A stretch of 64,000 nucleotides of DNA from Phycisphaerales bacterium (GCA_020852515.1 JADZAS010000004.1:62001-126000), one strand, 5' to 3'. Shown: positions 24,534-33,633, numbered from the stretch's first letter. The notes: generated from the letters alone by a model not told the origin. Made by a program: numbers and translations.

Positions 24534-24800
24534 TCAGAAGCCGGACATCTGGCCGGCGTAGCGGCGATACAACCGGTACAGATAGACCGAGAGAATGCCC
24601 GCGCCCAGGAGCATCGCCAGGCCCGTGTACATGGCGGCCGGGCCGGTCTGTGCGGCGACGGCGCCGGTGATCTCGGCTTCGGCGCTGCCCCCGGCCGCAC
24701 CGCCTCCGAACCAGTAGTCGTACAGTTCCCACGCCCCGTAGCCGACCATGAAGATGATGGCCGAGGCGATGAGCAGCTGATGGAAGACGATGAGTTTCAT
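24534..24800 (-). CDS. small two-helix membrane protein upstream of nuoD
   Basis: An 88-residue protein with a helix at about residues 5-25 (VFHQLLIASAIIFMVGYGAWELYDYW) and another at about 57-75 (MYTGLAMLLGAGILSVYLYRLYRRY), separated by a Gly/Ala-rich loop. The Tyr-Arg-rich C-terminus probably faces the cytoplasm. No family recognised. It is on the same strand as nuoD with a 102-base gap and diverges from the acyl-CoA mutase gene. A complex I-associated role is only a guess from position. Confidence 0.62.
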   Translation of the reverse strand: MKLIVFHQLLIASAIIFMVGYGAWELYDYWFGGGAAGGSAEAEITGAVAAQTGPAAMYTGLAMLLGAGILSVYLYRLYRRYAGQMSGF

Positions 24801-24947
24801 ATCGGTTGGTTCATTCTAGTGTGGCCGGTGCGGTTTGCCCCGGGCATCGATCCGGAGGCGAGGTTTGTCCGTTCAAGCGTCTAGAATACAGCACCTTACC
24901 GAGTCGATTCACCCAGAGTGCCCCCGGAGGGGGAAGGCTTGTCGATC

Positions 24948-26606
24948 ATGAGCACCATTCCCAGGCAAACCACTTCAGTCGCAGACGCCGTCAAGCCTTC
25001 GGTCGATCCGCACGCCGTCAGCCTCTCGGGCTACGTGGTTGATCGCGTGTACGGGCCGGCCAGCGCCGAAGGCCGCGACTACGCCGGCGATGTCGGCGAA
25101 CCGGGGCAATTCCCCTATACGCGCGGCATCCACCCGGGCATGTATCGCGACCGTCTGTGGACGATGCGCCAGTTCGCCGGCTTTGGCAACGCCGACGACA
25201 CCAACCGGCGCTTCAAGTACCTGCTTGCCGCGGCGCACGGCACCAAGGCCAACACGGGGCTCTCGACGGCGTTCGATCTGCCGACGCTGATGGGGCGCGA
25301 CAGCGATGACCCGCTCTCGGCGGGCGAAGTCGGCCGCTGCGGCGTGGCGATCGACACGATCGAAGACATGCATCGGCTCTACGCAGACATCCCCATCGAC
25401 CACGTGACCGTCAGCCAGACCATCAACGGCCCGGCAGCGATCATCTGGGCGATGTACCTCGCCATGGCCCGGCAGCGCGGCTTCGACTGGACCAGGCTCG
25501 GCGGGACGCTGCAGAACGACATTCTCAAAGAGTTCCACGCGCAGAACGAGTTCATCTACCCGCCCGAAGCCTCGACCAAGCTCGTTATCGACACGATCGA
25601 GTTCCAGTCGGAGCACGTGCCGCGCTGGAACAGCGTGTCGATCTCGGGCTACCACATCCGCGAGGCGGGATCGACGGCGACGCAGGAGCTGGCCTTTACG
25701 CTGCGCGACGGGATGGAGTACGTCGAGTGGGCGATGAAGCGCGGCATGGACGTCGATGAGTTTGCGCCGCGACTCTCGTTCTTCTTCAACAGCCACAACG
25801 AGTTCTTCGAAGAGATCTGCAAACTTCGCGCCGCCCGCCGCATCTGGGCGAAGATGATGCGCGATCGCTACAAGGCGAAGAACCCGCGCTCGTGGCTCCT
25901 GCGCACACACGTGCAGACGGCCGGCTGCTCGTTGACCGAGCAGCAGCCCTACAACAACATCATCCGCGTGGCCTACCAGGCGATGGCCGGCGTGCTGGGC
26001 GGCTGCCAGAGCCTGCACACCGACTCGATGGATGAGACGCTCGGCCTGCCCACCGAGCAGGCCGTCACCATCGCGCTGCGCACGCAGCAGATCCTGGCGC
26101 ACGAGACGGGCGTGACGCGCACGGCCGATCCGCTGGGCGGATCGTACTACGTCGAAGCGCTCACCGACCAGATGGAAAGTGATGCGCTGGAGATCATCCA
26201 CGAGATCGACGACATGGGCGGAGTGATCGGCGGCATCACGCGCGGCTACTTCCGCCGCTCGATCGCGGAGGCCTCCTACCGCTTCGGCCAGGAGATGGAG
26301 CGCGGCGAGCGGCTCATCGTCGGCGTCAACGCGTACGTCGATGAGAACGAGCAGCGCGACGTGGAGATTCTTCAGATCAGCCACAAGGTGGAGACGGACC
26401 AAATCGCGCGGCTCGCCGAGTTCAAGAAGCGGCGCGACGCGGCGAAGGTGAAAGGTGCGCTGGACCGCATCCGCGAGGCGGCGCGCAACGATGAAAACGT
26501 GATGCCGAGTCTCGTCGACGGGGCGGAGTCGAACTGCACCCTGGGTGAAATGGTGCAGGCGATGGCCGATGTGTTCGGCCGCTACAGCGGCGGGCCGGAG
26601 TGGTGA
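24948..26606 (+). CDS. B12-dependent acyl-CoA mutase large subunit, isobutyryl-CoA mutase-like
   Basis: A 552-residue substrate-binding (TIM-barrel) subunit of the methylmalonyl-CoA mutase family. It lacks the C-terminal cobalamin-binding domain (no DxHxxG), so it needs a separate small subunit not encoded here. Landmarks: [40 protein letters not shown] and [11 protein letters not shown]. Two specificity positions differ from methylmalonyl-CoA mutase: the residue equivalent to Tyr89 is Phe76 (RQFAGFG), and the one equivalent to Arg207 is Gln199 (FHAQNEF). Phe plus Gln is the known isobutyryl-CoA mutase (IcmA) pattern, so a carbon rearrangement between isobutyryl- and butyryl-CoA is predicted. 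Start ATG 24948; TTG 24939 is closer to the GGAGGGGGA site. Confidence 0.88.
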   Translation: MSTIPRQTTSVADAVKPSVDPHAVSLSGYVVDRVYGPASAEGRDYAGDVGEPGQFPYTRGIHPGMYRDRLWTMRQFAGFGNADDTNRRFKYLLAAAHGTKANTGLSTAFDLPTLMGRDSDDPLSAGEVGRCGVAIDTIEDMHRLYADIPIDHVTVSQTINGPAAIIWAMYLAMARQRGFDWTRLGGTLQNDILKEFHAQNEFIYPPEASTKLVIDTIEFQSEHVPRWNSVSISGYHIREAGSTATQELAFTLRDGMEYVEWAMKRGMDVDEFAPRLSFFFNSHNEFFEEICKLRAARRIWAKMMRDRYKAKNPRSWLLRTHVQTAGCSLTEQQPYNNIIRVAYQAMAGVLGGCQSLHTDSMDETLGLPTEQAVTIALRTQQILAHETGVTRTADPLGGSYYVEALTDQMESDALEIIHEIDDMGGVIGGITRGYFRRSIAEASYRFGQEMERGERLIVGVNAYVDENEQRDVEILQISHKVETDQIARLAEFKKRRDAAKVKGALDRIREAARNDENVMPSLVDGAESNCTLGEMVQAMADVFGRYSGGPEW

Positions 26607-26770
26607 AGTTCACACACCTGTAATCTTCGCCGAAAATCGAACTTCTCCCGCACCGTGTGATTGCCCTGCTGGTATCATCGCCGATGCTGACGGCGCTGCA
26701 TCCGACCGCGGTGGGATGGATCACGCCGTCTTCGATCGGCATCCCCAACAACAGAGCAAGGAGCATGAGA

Positions 26771-27259
26771 ATGACCAAGGTCAACCCCATCCCCGAAGGG
26801 CTCGAAGGCATCATCGCCCACCTCGTCGTCAATGACTGCGGCAAGGCAATCGAGTTTTACAAGAAGGCGTTCGGCGCTGAAGAGATCTGCCGCATGCCTG
26901 CGCCCGACGGCCGGCTCATGCACGCCGAGGTGAAGATCGGTTCGACGACTGTCTTCCTCTGCGACGATTTCCCGGAATACTGCGGCGGCAAGGCGCGCAG
27001 CCCCAAGGCGCTGGGCAACACGCCCGTCACGCTCACGCAGTACGTGCGCGACTGCGACGGCGCCATCGACCGCGCCGCCAAGGCCGGCGCGACGGTGACC
27101 ATGCCGGCCGCTGACATGTTCTGGGGCGATCGCTACGGCACGATCAGCGACCCGTTTGGCCACTCGTGGGCCTTCTGCACGCACCTCAAGGACATGACGC
27201 CGCAGGAGATGGACGAGGCCGCCAAGGCCGCCTTCAGCGGCGCCGGCTGCAACGACTGA
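26771..27259 (+). CDS. PhnB/VOC-fold protein (glyoxalase-bleomycin resistance superfamily)
   Basis: A 162-residue VOC-fold protein. The start LEGIIAHLVVNDCGKAIEFYKKAFGAEEICRMPAPDGRLMHAEVKIGSTTVFLCDDFPE is typical of the PhnB-like branch, and the second half contains DMFWGDRYGTISDPFGHSWAF. Candidate metal or substrate residues are His-20-type (AHLVV), the HAE of LMHAEVKIG and the late RYGTISDPFGH. Function within this branch is generally unknown. ATG at 26771 has AGGAG about eight bases upstream; an ATG at 26765 is too close to that site. It is followed by a strong rho-independent terminator at 27284. Confidence 0.9.
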   Translation: MTKVNPIPEGLEGIIAHLVVNDCGKAIEFYKKAFGAEEICRMPAPDGRLMHAEVKIGSTTVFLCDDFPEYCGGKARSPKALGNTPVTLTQYVRDCDGAIDRAAKAGATVTMPAADMFWGDRYGTISDPFGHSWAFCTHLKDMTPQEMDEAAKAAFSGAGCND

Positions 27260-27283
27260 GTTCGTCCCCATCACGCCTCCCCT

Positions 27284-27320
27284 GTCGGACCGTCACGAGC
27301 GTGGCGGTCCGACCCTTTTT
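27284..27320 (+). terminator. rho-independent terminator after the VOC gene
   Basis: Perfect nine-base-pair stem GTCGGACCG (27284-27292) / CGGTCCGAC (27305-27313) with a 12-base loop, followed by CCTTTTT ending at 27320. It lies 25 bases after the VOC-protein stop codon and is the clearest intrinsic terminator in the window. Confidence 0.85.
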
Positions 27321-27433
27321 GCCGGCCGCGATCAAGGTGATTTGCCTAACGGGGCCGCCGGGCCCCTTCCGTACCATACATGTAGCGACATGTCTCACTT
27401 CAACTCGATCGAGCGAGCAAAAGGGGAGGACTC

Positions 27434-27904
27434 ATGGCTGCCGCATCAACGGCCACCACGCCGATTTCATGCGTACTCATCGCTGACCAACAGGTCGGCC
27501 GGCTTTTCGCCTGCAGACACCGCCGAGGCTCCAACGCAATTCGCCTCGAAGAGATTGCATCGCACGCCAACGCGCTTATCTCGCACGATCGCGGAGGCAG
27601 GCCGACGGCGACAAAAGTCCGCCGCGTCACCTTCGCAAACCCGGACCGCGACCACGACATCATGCGCGACCAGTTCGCCGCCGATCTCCTCGCGTGGCTG
27701 CAGAACGAACTTCGCATGCGCCCGACGGACGGCACGCTCGTGATCTTCGCGCCGCCCGAGTTCCTGGGGGCGCTGCGCAGCGCGATGTCATCCAAGCCTC
27801 TGCCCGTGCGCATCACAGATCAACCGCTCGATCTGGCGAGGCTGTCGACCAGCGAACTTGAGCGGCATCCGAGCGTCATTCGCGAACTCGCTGGGCCTCA
27901 GTAG
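27434..27904 (+). CDS. host-attachment/baeRF-family protein
   Basis: A 156-residue protein of the family annotated as host attachment protein (baeRF superfamily, distant relatives of eRF1 domain 2). The pattern is clear: an opening strand CVLIADQQVGRLFACRHR, then RDQFAADLLAWLQNELR, the conserved LVIFAPPEFLGALRSAM and the ending ITDQPLDLARLSTSELERHPSVIREL. A GGGGAGGA ribosome site precedes ATG 27434. Family members are linked to translation or ribosome-related roles and, in Agrobacterium, to attachment; the exact role here is unknown. Its 3' end overlaps the convergent membrane-protein gene by 29 bases. Confidence 0.82.
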   Translation: MAAASTATTPISCVLIADQQVGRLFACRHRRGSNAIRLEEIASHANALISHDRGGRPTATKVRRVTFANPDRDHDIMRDQFAADLLAWLQNELRMRPTDGTLVIFAPPEFLGALRSAMSSKPLPVRITDQPLDLARLSTSELERHPSVIRELAGPQ

Positions 27905-28607
27905 CGCTTCCCAGCAGCGCCGGCGGGGCCAGGAGCAGAGCCAGCACCAGCATCTGCACGGCGAACATGATCAGCACGCGCGCTGGCCACGGGCCCATGA
28001 TGCTGGTAGGCGAATCGGCCGGGCCGATGTATCCGTAGTTCAGATCGAACATCCAGTCGATGGGCACGATGATGATGCAGTACAGCGCCAGCAGCACCTG
28101 CGCGACCGCCCAGTCGCCGGCACGGGGCACGTAGCCGCGCACCGCGACAAGGTACACCGCCGAGCCGACGATCTGCAGGTGCGTGAGCCAGAAGAGGTAG
28201 AACTCGATGCTCTCCGGGCCGTGCGTGAGCGACGGCCAGATGAAGCCGAGGATGCACAGGCCGATTCCCCAGAAGTAGACGACCGACCACACCCAGCGTT
28301 GGTCGCGCAGCAAAGACACGGCCGCGAGCACGGCGACGATGTCGCAGATGTGCAGCGGCAGACTGAGGCGCCACTCGAAACGCGAAGGCCAGGCGTACCA
28401 CATGGCCGCGACTACCTGGGTGAGCAGGGTAAAGACGGCCCAGGCGGTGCGCAGGGCCCGCTCGGCCTCTGGACGATTCCTGTACCACCTTCGGCCGATA
28501 CAGCTGGCAGCAACCGCTGCAATCACGCAAATCGAGACTGCAGCCAAGTGGACTTCCGAGCCGATCCTGAAGGTCTGCAATGTGATGGCGAACGCAGGCA
28601 TCGTCAA
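27876..28607 (-). CDS. YwaF/TIGR02206-like membrane protein
   Basis: A 243-residue protein with seven predicted membrane helices. The WRLSLPLHICDIVAVLAAVSLL segment with conserved Leu-Pro-Leu-His-x-Cys and the late NYGYIGPADSPTSIMGPWPAR (compare NY-x-Y-x-x-x-K-P) are typical of the TIGR02206/YwaF family, whose biochemical role is unknown. It is encoded opposite the baeRF gene, with overlapping 3' ends. Confident as a gene; family assignment is good but not certain. Confidence 0.82.
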   Translation of the reverse strand: MTMPAFAITLQTFRIGSEVHLAAVSICVIAAVAASCIGRRWYRNRPEAERALRTAWAVFTLLTQVVAAMWYAWPSRFEWRLSLPLHICDIVAVLAAVSLLRDQRWVWSVVYFWGIGLCILGFIWPSLTHGPESIEFYLFWLTHLQIVGSAVYLVAVRGYVPRAGDWAVAQVLLALYCIIIVPIDWMFDLNYGYIGPADSPTSIMGPWPARVLIMFAVQMLVLALLLAPPALLGSATEAQRVRE

Positions 28608-28664
28608 TCAGTGTACAACGCCCCCTGCGGCAACTCTCGGCGAATCTGCTGCCATTGGACCGTT

Positions 28665-29954
28665 TCAGAGGGTTGCATTGAATCGGTAGCGGACCTCAAG
28701 CAGCGTCGGTCGCACTTCTTCCGGCCAGTGCGCGCTGATGATGGATGGAACGAGTCCATCCGCCGCAACGTTCCACAACACGATTTCGAGCCTGTCTCGC
28801 ACGGCTTCACTGGGCCAGAGGCTGCAGAGAGTCGTGTCGTCGAGCCAGACTGGTTGCATCGCGCGACCGTCGATCGGCAGATACCGGTCGTATTCTCGAA
28901 TCCACGAGGGCTTGCTGAACGTCGCCGTGCGTTCGGCGCCATCCACCAGTGAACGCACGACCAGCTCGCCTTTGTCGCGGAAATACGCGATCTGTGTCGC
29001 AGCAGGATTCACCGCAAAGTCGTTGGTGTACGTCGGCCCTTCGAAGGATCGCTCTGCAACCACACGAAGTGCGGAAGCCGACGAATCGCACGCCATATCC
29101 AGAAGTCTCCACCGTACCCCGGATTCGGTTCGACCCTCCGGATACAGCAGTCGCACCAAAAGTGATCCGTCGTCCTGCGGGAGCAGAAACGTTTCAGGTC
29201 GTCCACCTGGAAGTGCGCCACACGCGAAGGGGCCCTCGATCACACCGCGTTCGAGCGAGATGTTGGCGGACATCACAATCGACTTCGTCCAATCGTCCCC
29301 TTCCGCCGGTGCGAGCCACCACAGTCGACCGGTGGCCGGATCGAATCTCAGCAGACCCCCCTCGCAGCGAAATCTGAATGTCTGAACTTGTTCTCCGGAC
29401 GGCAAGTCCACAATGCTGTATGCGTAGTTGGAGCCGGCCCCTTGCCGAGCCGAGAGTACCCTCACTTGACCATTCGAACCAGGTTGCCACATCGAGAGAA
29501 TTCGATCGTCTGGCTCGAACGAATCGGTGACATCATATTGCATGGGATCGCGCAACGTGCCGGTCGTCAGATCGAAGCGGAGGATATCAAGCCACGCCGC
29601 AACCGGATTGTAATAGCTCGTCCAGCGGCACACCGCCAGTGATTCAGCGTCGGACCACAACCACCGGTAGTAGTAGTAGCCGGTTGGTCGGCCCGCACCG
29701 TCGTGAGTGCGTTCGGCAAGCCTACGAACTTGCACACCGCAAATCACGTCTCCCTGCCGGTCGGCAAGCAGGAGCGTTTCTCGCGACTCGATCGCGACTG
29801 CATCGCCCGCAGGCGACCATTGAATCCATTGGGGTGCAATCTGAACCGGTTCCCATGAGCAACCCGTCATCAGAAGAAGCGCCGCCAACATCACGCTCCA
29901 TCCACGCAGTGGGATTTCCGCCGGCGTGGCTGAATGATCAACAGGGCTTTCCAT
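28665..29954 (-). CDS. lipoprotein with beta-propeller-like repeats
   Basis: A 429-residue predicted lipoprotein. The N-terminal hydrophobic segment ends in the lipobox LMTGC with Cys32 as lipidation site. The rest is beta-rich with recurring short motifs such as WSPAGDAVAIES, RFDPATGRLWWLAP and FAVNPAATQIAYF, resembling the blades of a WD40/TolB-type propeller. A GGAGGGAGGG ribosome site sits just upstream of ATG 29954. Composition is noticeably less GC-rich than neighbouring genes. No enzyme motif; a periplasmic binding or sensing role is only inferred. Confidence 0.72.
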   Translation of the reverse strand: MESPVDHSATPAEIPLRGWSVMLAALLLMTGCSWEPVQIAPQWIQWSPAGDAVAIESRETLLLADRQGDVICGVQVRRLAERTHDGAGRPTGYYYYRWLWSDAESLAVCRWTSYYNPVAAWLDILRFDLTTGTLRDPMQYDVTDSFEPDDRILSMWQPGSNGQVRVLSARQGAGSNYAYSIVDLPSGEQVQTFRFRCEGGLLRFDPATGRLWWLAPAEGDDWTKSIVMSANISLERGVIEGPFACGALPGGRPETFLLPQDDGSLLVRLLYPEGRTESGVRWRLLDMACDSSASALRVVAERSFEGPTYTNDFAVNPAATQIAYFRDKGELVVRSLVDGAERTATFSKPSWIREYDRYLPIDGRAMQPVWLDDTTLCSLWPSEAVRDRLEIVLWNVAADGLVPSIISAHWPEEVRPTLLEVRYRFNATL

Positions 29955-30041
29955 CTTCTGCCCTCCCTCCGGCGGATCTCCGTGCTGCCACTGGGTGGGG
30001 TGACGCAGTTGCCTGGCCCGTATTCCCTGTTCTCACAATAG

Positions 30042-30947
30042 TCATGCATCCGGCCCTTCGAGTTCCTCAATCGTCCTGGGCCAGTCGTCGCGGAGCAGGC
30101 GCGAGAGGGAGCGGTCGGCGAGGATCCTGCCGCCCGTCTGGCACCGGGCGCAGTAGTTCATCTCGTTCTCGGCGTAGACGATGCGCTGCACGGGTGAGCC
30201 GCAGCGCGGGCACGGCTGGTTGAATCGGCCGTGAACGGCAAAGCCCTTGCGAAACGCCGTGATCTGCCCCCGGCCGGGGAACACGCGGCCGGCGTCGAAC
30301 TGGTCGCTCAGCCGCATCGACCACTTCTCCAGCGTAACCCGTGCAGCGTCATGCAGACCCGCGATCTGCTCATCCGTCATCTCGCCGGTGCGCACGAACG
30401 GCGAGAGCTGCGCTTCGTGGAGGATCTCATCCGAGTAGGCGTTGCCCACGCCGTCGATGAGACGCGGGTCGGTCAGCGCGCGTTTGAGGGTGCGGTTCTC
30501 GCTGCGCAGGCGCTCGGCGAGATCGTCACGCGAACAGGTGAGCAGATCGAGGCCGCCGCGATCGATGCGCTTCAGTTCATCGGCGCTGCCGACAGCGGTG
30601 AGCGTGGCGCGGTGTTTCGTACCCGCTTCGGTGAGGATGAGCGTGCCGTGCTCGAAACGGAACGCGGCCAGTTCATTGCGCCTCTTGGGCCGCACGCGCT
30701 CATTCCTCCAAATCAGCCGGCCGGCGATCATGAGGTGGATGACCAGCGCCATCTCGTCAAAGTGGAGCACCATCCGCTTGCCCAGGCGCGACACGCCGGT
30801 GAGCACCCGCCCATCGAACGCATCGAGAGGCGGCTCGACCGACCGCAGCAGCGACGGGCCGCGCACGATGACATCCTCGAGCCGCTTGCCCACGGCGTGA
30901 TGGCGCAGCGCGTCGAGGTAGACGAGAATGTCAGGCAGTTCGGGCAC
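30042..30947 (-). CDS. Fpg/Nei family DNA glycosylase-AP lyase
   Basis: A 301-residue base-excision-repair glycosylase. GTG at 30947 was chosen because it gives MPELPDILVYL: after Met removal the N-terminal proline is the catalytic nucleophile, followed by the catalytic glutamate. An ATG at 30977 would bury that proline and is rejected. The beta-hairpin lysine is in RLGKRMVLHF, the helix-two-turn-helix region contains LTDPRLIDGVGNAYSDEIL, and the C-terminal zinc finger is CPRCGSPVQRIVY ... YCARCQTGGRIL. It removes oxidised bases such as 8-oxoguanine or oxidised pyrimidines; the MPELPD start fits Fpg better than Nei but does not decide it. Confidence 0.93.
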   Translation of the reverse strand: MPELPDILVYLDALRHHAVGKRLEDVIVRGPSLLRSVEPPLDAFDGRVLTGVSRLGKRMVLHFDEMALVIHLMIAGRLIWRNERVRPKRRNELAAFRFEHGTLILTEAGTKHRATLTAVGSADELKRIDRGGLDLLTCSRDDLAERLRSENRTLKRALTDPRLIDGVGNAYSDEILHEAQLSPFVRTGEMTDEQIAGLHDAARVTLEKWSMRLSDQFDAGRVFPGRGQITAFRKGFAVHGRFNQPCPRCGSPVQRIVYAENEMNYCARCQTGGRILADRSLSRLLRDDWPRTIEELEGPDA

Positions 30948-31099
30948 GGGCTTGCATTCCGTGGGTGCCGTGGTCAAGCGACGCCTTGGGAGCGCGGGCC
31001 ACGTGAGTGGAACATGAAGCGATCAAGTTGCGTGCCGCGCCGCTGCGCACATCTTCGTCGCCTTGTCGCATTTGCGGCAAAGCAGGCGCCGCCACTCCA

Positions 31100-32359
31100 T
31101 CAATCCGTCAGCGTCCCCACTTCGACGCCGGCGCGCTTCGCCGGCTTCTTCGCCTTCGGCTCGGCCTTCACCGATCCTTTGCCGAGCAGATTGAGCATGC
31201 GATTCAGCGCCACCAGCGCCCACTTGCGTGCCTCGGGGTGCACCTTGATCTGATTCACCACCTTGCCCTCGGCGAGATTGTCGAGCACCCAGAGCAGGTG
31301 CTGCTGGTCGATGCGGTACATCGTCGTGCAAAGGCACTGGCAGCCGCTGAGCATCTCCACGTGCACGCCGCGCTTCCTGGCCGCCTCGGCGACGCGATTG
31401 ACCAGGTGCGTCTCGGTCGCCACCGCCCACCTGCTGCCCGGCTCAGCCGCGTCGATGATCTTGATGATGTACTCGGTCGATCCCGAAAGATCAGCCAGAT
31501 CGACCACCTCCTGGCATACCTCGGGATGCACGAGCACGGTCACGCCGTTGTGCTTGCTGCGCATCTCCGCGACGTGCTCGGGGCGGTACAGCTTGTGCAC
31601 GCTGCAGTGCCCCTTCCAGAGCAGCACAACCGCGTCGCGAATCTCCTGCGCGCTCAGGCCGCCGGATTCCTGCTTCGGGTCCCACAGCGCTGTCTGCGGC
31701 TTCTTGCCGGTCGCGGCGGCGTCGACTTCGGTGACAAACCCGGCCGCCTTGGCCGTGTTGCGACCGAGATGCTGATCGGGCAGAAAGAGAATCTTGACGA
31801 CTTCGCCCTTTTTCAGCGGCTTGTCTCCGCCGGCCAGGGCCCACTCGAACACGCGGGCCGCGTTGCTGCTCGTGCACACCGCGCCGCCATGCTCACCCAC
31901 GAAGGCCTTGATGGCGGCGCTGCTGTTCATGTAGGTGATGGGGATAACCCGCGTCGCCGGGCCGCGCGTCTCATCGAGCGCTTCGTGAATCTCCGTCCAC
32001 GCCTGCACGGTCTGGTCGTAATCCGCCATGTCGGCCATCGAGCAGCCCGCCGAGAGGTCTGGCAGGATGACCACGACATCGTCGGGCGTGAGGATGTCCG
32101 CGCTTTCGGCCATGAAGTGCACGCCGCAAAAGACGACGTATTTCGCCCCCGCCTGGCGCACCTTCTCAGCGGCGAGTTGCGAGAGTTTGAACGAGTCGCC
32201 GGTGAAATCGGCATGCTGGATGACATCATCCTGCTGGTAGTGGTGCCCGAGGATGATGAGTTGTTCACCCAGCTCCGCCCGCCGCGCGCAGATCGCCTCG
32301 GCGAGTTGATCGTCGGAGAGGTCGAGGTATTTGAGCGGCAGGGCGGGTTGCCAGAGCAT
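31100..32359 (-). CDS. nadA: quinolinate synthase
   Basis: A 419-residue 4Fe-4S enzyme that condenses iminoaspartate with dihydroxyacetone phosphate to form quinolinate, the first pyridine of NAD synthesis. Cluster cysteines are recognisable in VVFCGVHFMAESA, WKGHCSVHKLY and SGCQCLCTTMYRI. Other landmarks: ILGHHYQQDDVIQHADFTGDSF, DLSAGCSMADM and TYMNSSAAIKAF. It belongs to the longer NadA type; a lysine-rich tail of about 25 residues (KAEPKAKKPAKRAG) is added. ATG 32359 follows a GTGAGG site; a GTG at 32371 is possible. nadB and nadC are not in the window. Confidence 0.95.
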   Translation of the reverse strand: MLWQPALPLKYLDLSDDQLAEAICARRAELGEQLIILGHHYQQDDVIQHADFTGDSFKLSQLAAEKVRQAGAKYVVFCGVHFMAESADILTPDDVVVILPDLSAGCSMADMADYDQTVQAWTEIHEALDETRGPATRVIPITYMNSSAAIKAFVGEHGGAVCTSSNAARVFEWALAGGDKPLKKGEVVKILFLPDQHLGRNTAKAAGFVTEVDAAATGKKPQTALWDPKQESGGLSAQEIRDAVVLLWKGHCSVHKLYRPEHVAEMRSKHNGVTVLVHPEVCQEVVDLADLSGSTEYIIKIIDAAEPGSRWAVATETHLVNRVAEAARKRGVHVEMLSGCQCLCTTMYRIDQQHLLWVLDNLAEGKVVNQIKVHPEARKWALVALNRMLNLLGKGSVKAEPKAKKPAKRAGVEVGTLTD

Positions 32360-32617
32360 GGGGCGCCTCACTCGTCGGTTCGCGGCATGAATGATATGCG
32401 AACGGCCCTTTGCCTACAAAGCCGGCGGACCATCCGGAGTCCACCCCCTTCTGCCCACGTCGCAGGATCGCGCCACCAGATGGGCGGAAAGGCACGGACG
32501 GCCGGCCTGACCGACGCTTCACGCCTCGCACGCGTCTGATGCCGGCGTAAGCACATACCGCGGCGGCACTGCAAGGAATTCACGCTAGCGTCTTGAGTCC
32601 ATGCAAAGGAGGCAGTC

Positions 32618-33019
32618 ATGCCTGTGTACGAGATTCACGGCGTCGAGGAAGAAGCCGGCGTCACCACCAGCGTACCCATCAAGGCGCGCAGCGAGGATGA
32701 CGCGATCGAGGAGGCTCATCGCCAGGGGATTCTCGATGCGCACGTCGTCGGCCTGCACAACGAGCCCGCGACGCAGATCGACGAGCCGGTCGAGATGCAG
32801 GCCAACGAACTCATCGAGAAATCCGGACCGACGATCCAGCGCCGCGTTCTGGCGGGATGGGTCCTGCTGCTCTTCGCCCTGCCGGCCCTCGTGTCGTTGA
32901 CCGCGTGGATCGGCGCGCAGATGGGGTTGGCGAACGGCATCATCATCGCCGCCGAGGTGATCGGTGCGATGGTCATCATCCTCATCGCGGTGCAGATGTT
33001 CAGGCGGTTTTGGAGTTGA
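32618..33019 (+). CDS. small membrane protein with N-terminal soluble domain
   Basis: A 133-residue protein with a strong ribosome site (AAAGGAGG, seven bases before ATG). Residues 1-50 form a compact domain (YEIHGVEEEAGVTTSVPIKARSEDDAIEEAHRQGI) whose alternating strands and helix suggest a beta-alpha-beta unit. Two membrane helices follow, about residues 78-99 and 103-125. No family recognised. It lies 258 bases from the divergent nadA and stands alone, followed by an 8-bp tandem repeat tract. Confidence 0.72.
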   Translation: MPVYEIHGVEEEAGVTTSVPIKARSEDDAIEEAHRQGILDAHVVGLHNEPATQIDEPVEMQANELIEKSGPTIQRRVLAGWVLLLFALPALVSLTAWIGAQMGLANGIIIAAEVIGAMVIILIAVQMFRRFWS

Positions 33020-33102
33020 AGCGAGTAAACAGGAGGCACTAAGGCACGCGCGGCGAAGCGCCGGGAGCGGCAAGTGGAGCGAGTCGAACAGCAAAGTGAA
33101 TA

Positions 33103-33174
33103 CCTCGGTGCCTCGACGCCTTGATGCCTCGATCCCATGATGTCTCGATGCCTTGATGCCTTGATGCCTTCCCG
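33103..33174. repeat. degenerate 8-bp tandem repeat, about nine units
   Basis: Nine successive octamers of consensus CCTTGATG: CCTCGGTG, CCTCGACG, CCTTGATG, CCTCGATC, CCATGATG, TCTCGATG, CCTTGATG, CCTTGATG and CCTTCCCG. The tract ends about ten bases before the DoxX-like start codon and includes the bases next to its ribosome site. The degeneracy shows it is not freshly expanded. Confidence 0.85.
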
Positions 33175-33183
33175 GAGCCCCCC

Positions 33184-33633
33184 ATGTCACACGCCATTCC
33201 CGCTCGTTCCGTTCACATCGATTCCGCCAGCACGATTCGCGACCCGGCGGCGCACGCCTACTGGATTCTGCGCGTTGGCTTTGCGATTCTGCCGATCGTC
33301 GCCGGCGCGGACAAGTTCATGCACGTGCTCACCGACTGGGAGCAATACCTCGCGCCGTGGATCGCCGACCTCTTCGGCGGCGCTACGCACAACATCATGC
33401 TCGCCGTCGGCGTGGTCGAGATCATCGCAGGCATCGGCGTGGCGTTCGCGCCGCGCTTCTTCGCCTACATCGTGGCGGCGTGGCTGCTGGGCATCATCAT
33501 CAATCTCGTGAGCATGCAGGCGTACTACGACATCGCCCTGCGCGACACGGGGCTGATGCTCGGCGCGCTGGCCCTGGGCCAGTTGAGCCACTGGTACGCC
33601 CACCTCCGCCCGCGCGCTCCAGCAGTGGCGTGA
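33184..33633 (+). CDS. DoxX-like four-helix membrane protein
   Basis: A 149-residue membrane protein with four predicted helices at about residues 26-47, 67-85, 87-105 and 112-135. The pattern WILRVGFAILPIVAGADKFMHVLTDWEQYL at the start and GVVEIIAGIGVAFAPRFFAYIVAAWL in the middle resembles the DoxX/DUF417-like superfamily, small proteins of uncertain redox-related function. A GGAG ribosome site lies six bases upstream of ATG 33184. The 8-bp repeat tract immediately upstream may affect its expression. Confidence 0.72.
   Translation: MSHAIPARSVHIDSASTIRDPAAHAYWILRVGFAILPIVAGADKFMHVLTDWEQYLAPWIADLFGGATHNIMLAVGVVEIIAGIGVAFAPRFFAYIVAAWLLGIIINLVSMQAYYDIALRDTGLMLGALALGQLSHWYAHLRPRAPAVA

Noticed and set aside
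24801-24947. Possible cobalamin riboswitch before the B12-dependent mutase
   Set aside because: No B12-box (GCCACTG-type) sequence or matching helices are visible in the 147-base leader.
24975-26402. Minus-strand frame of 475 codons opposite the acyl-CoA mutase
   Set aside because: Antisense shadow; rich in His, Arg, Val and Asp without recognisable fold.
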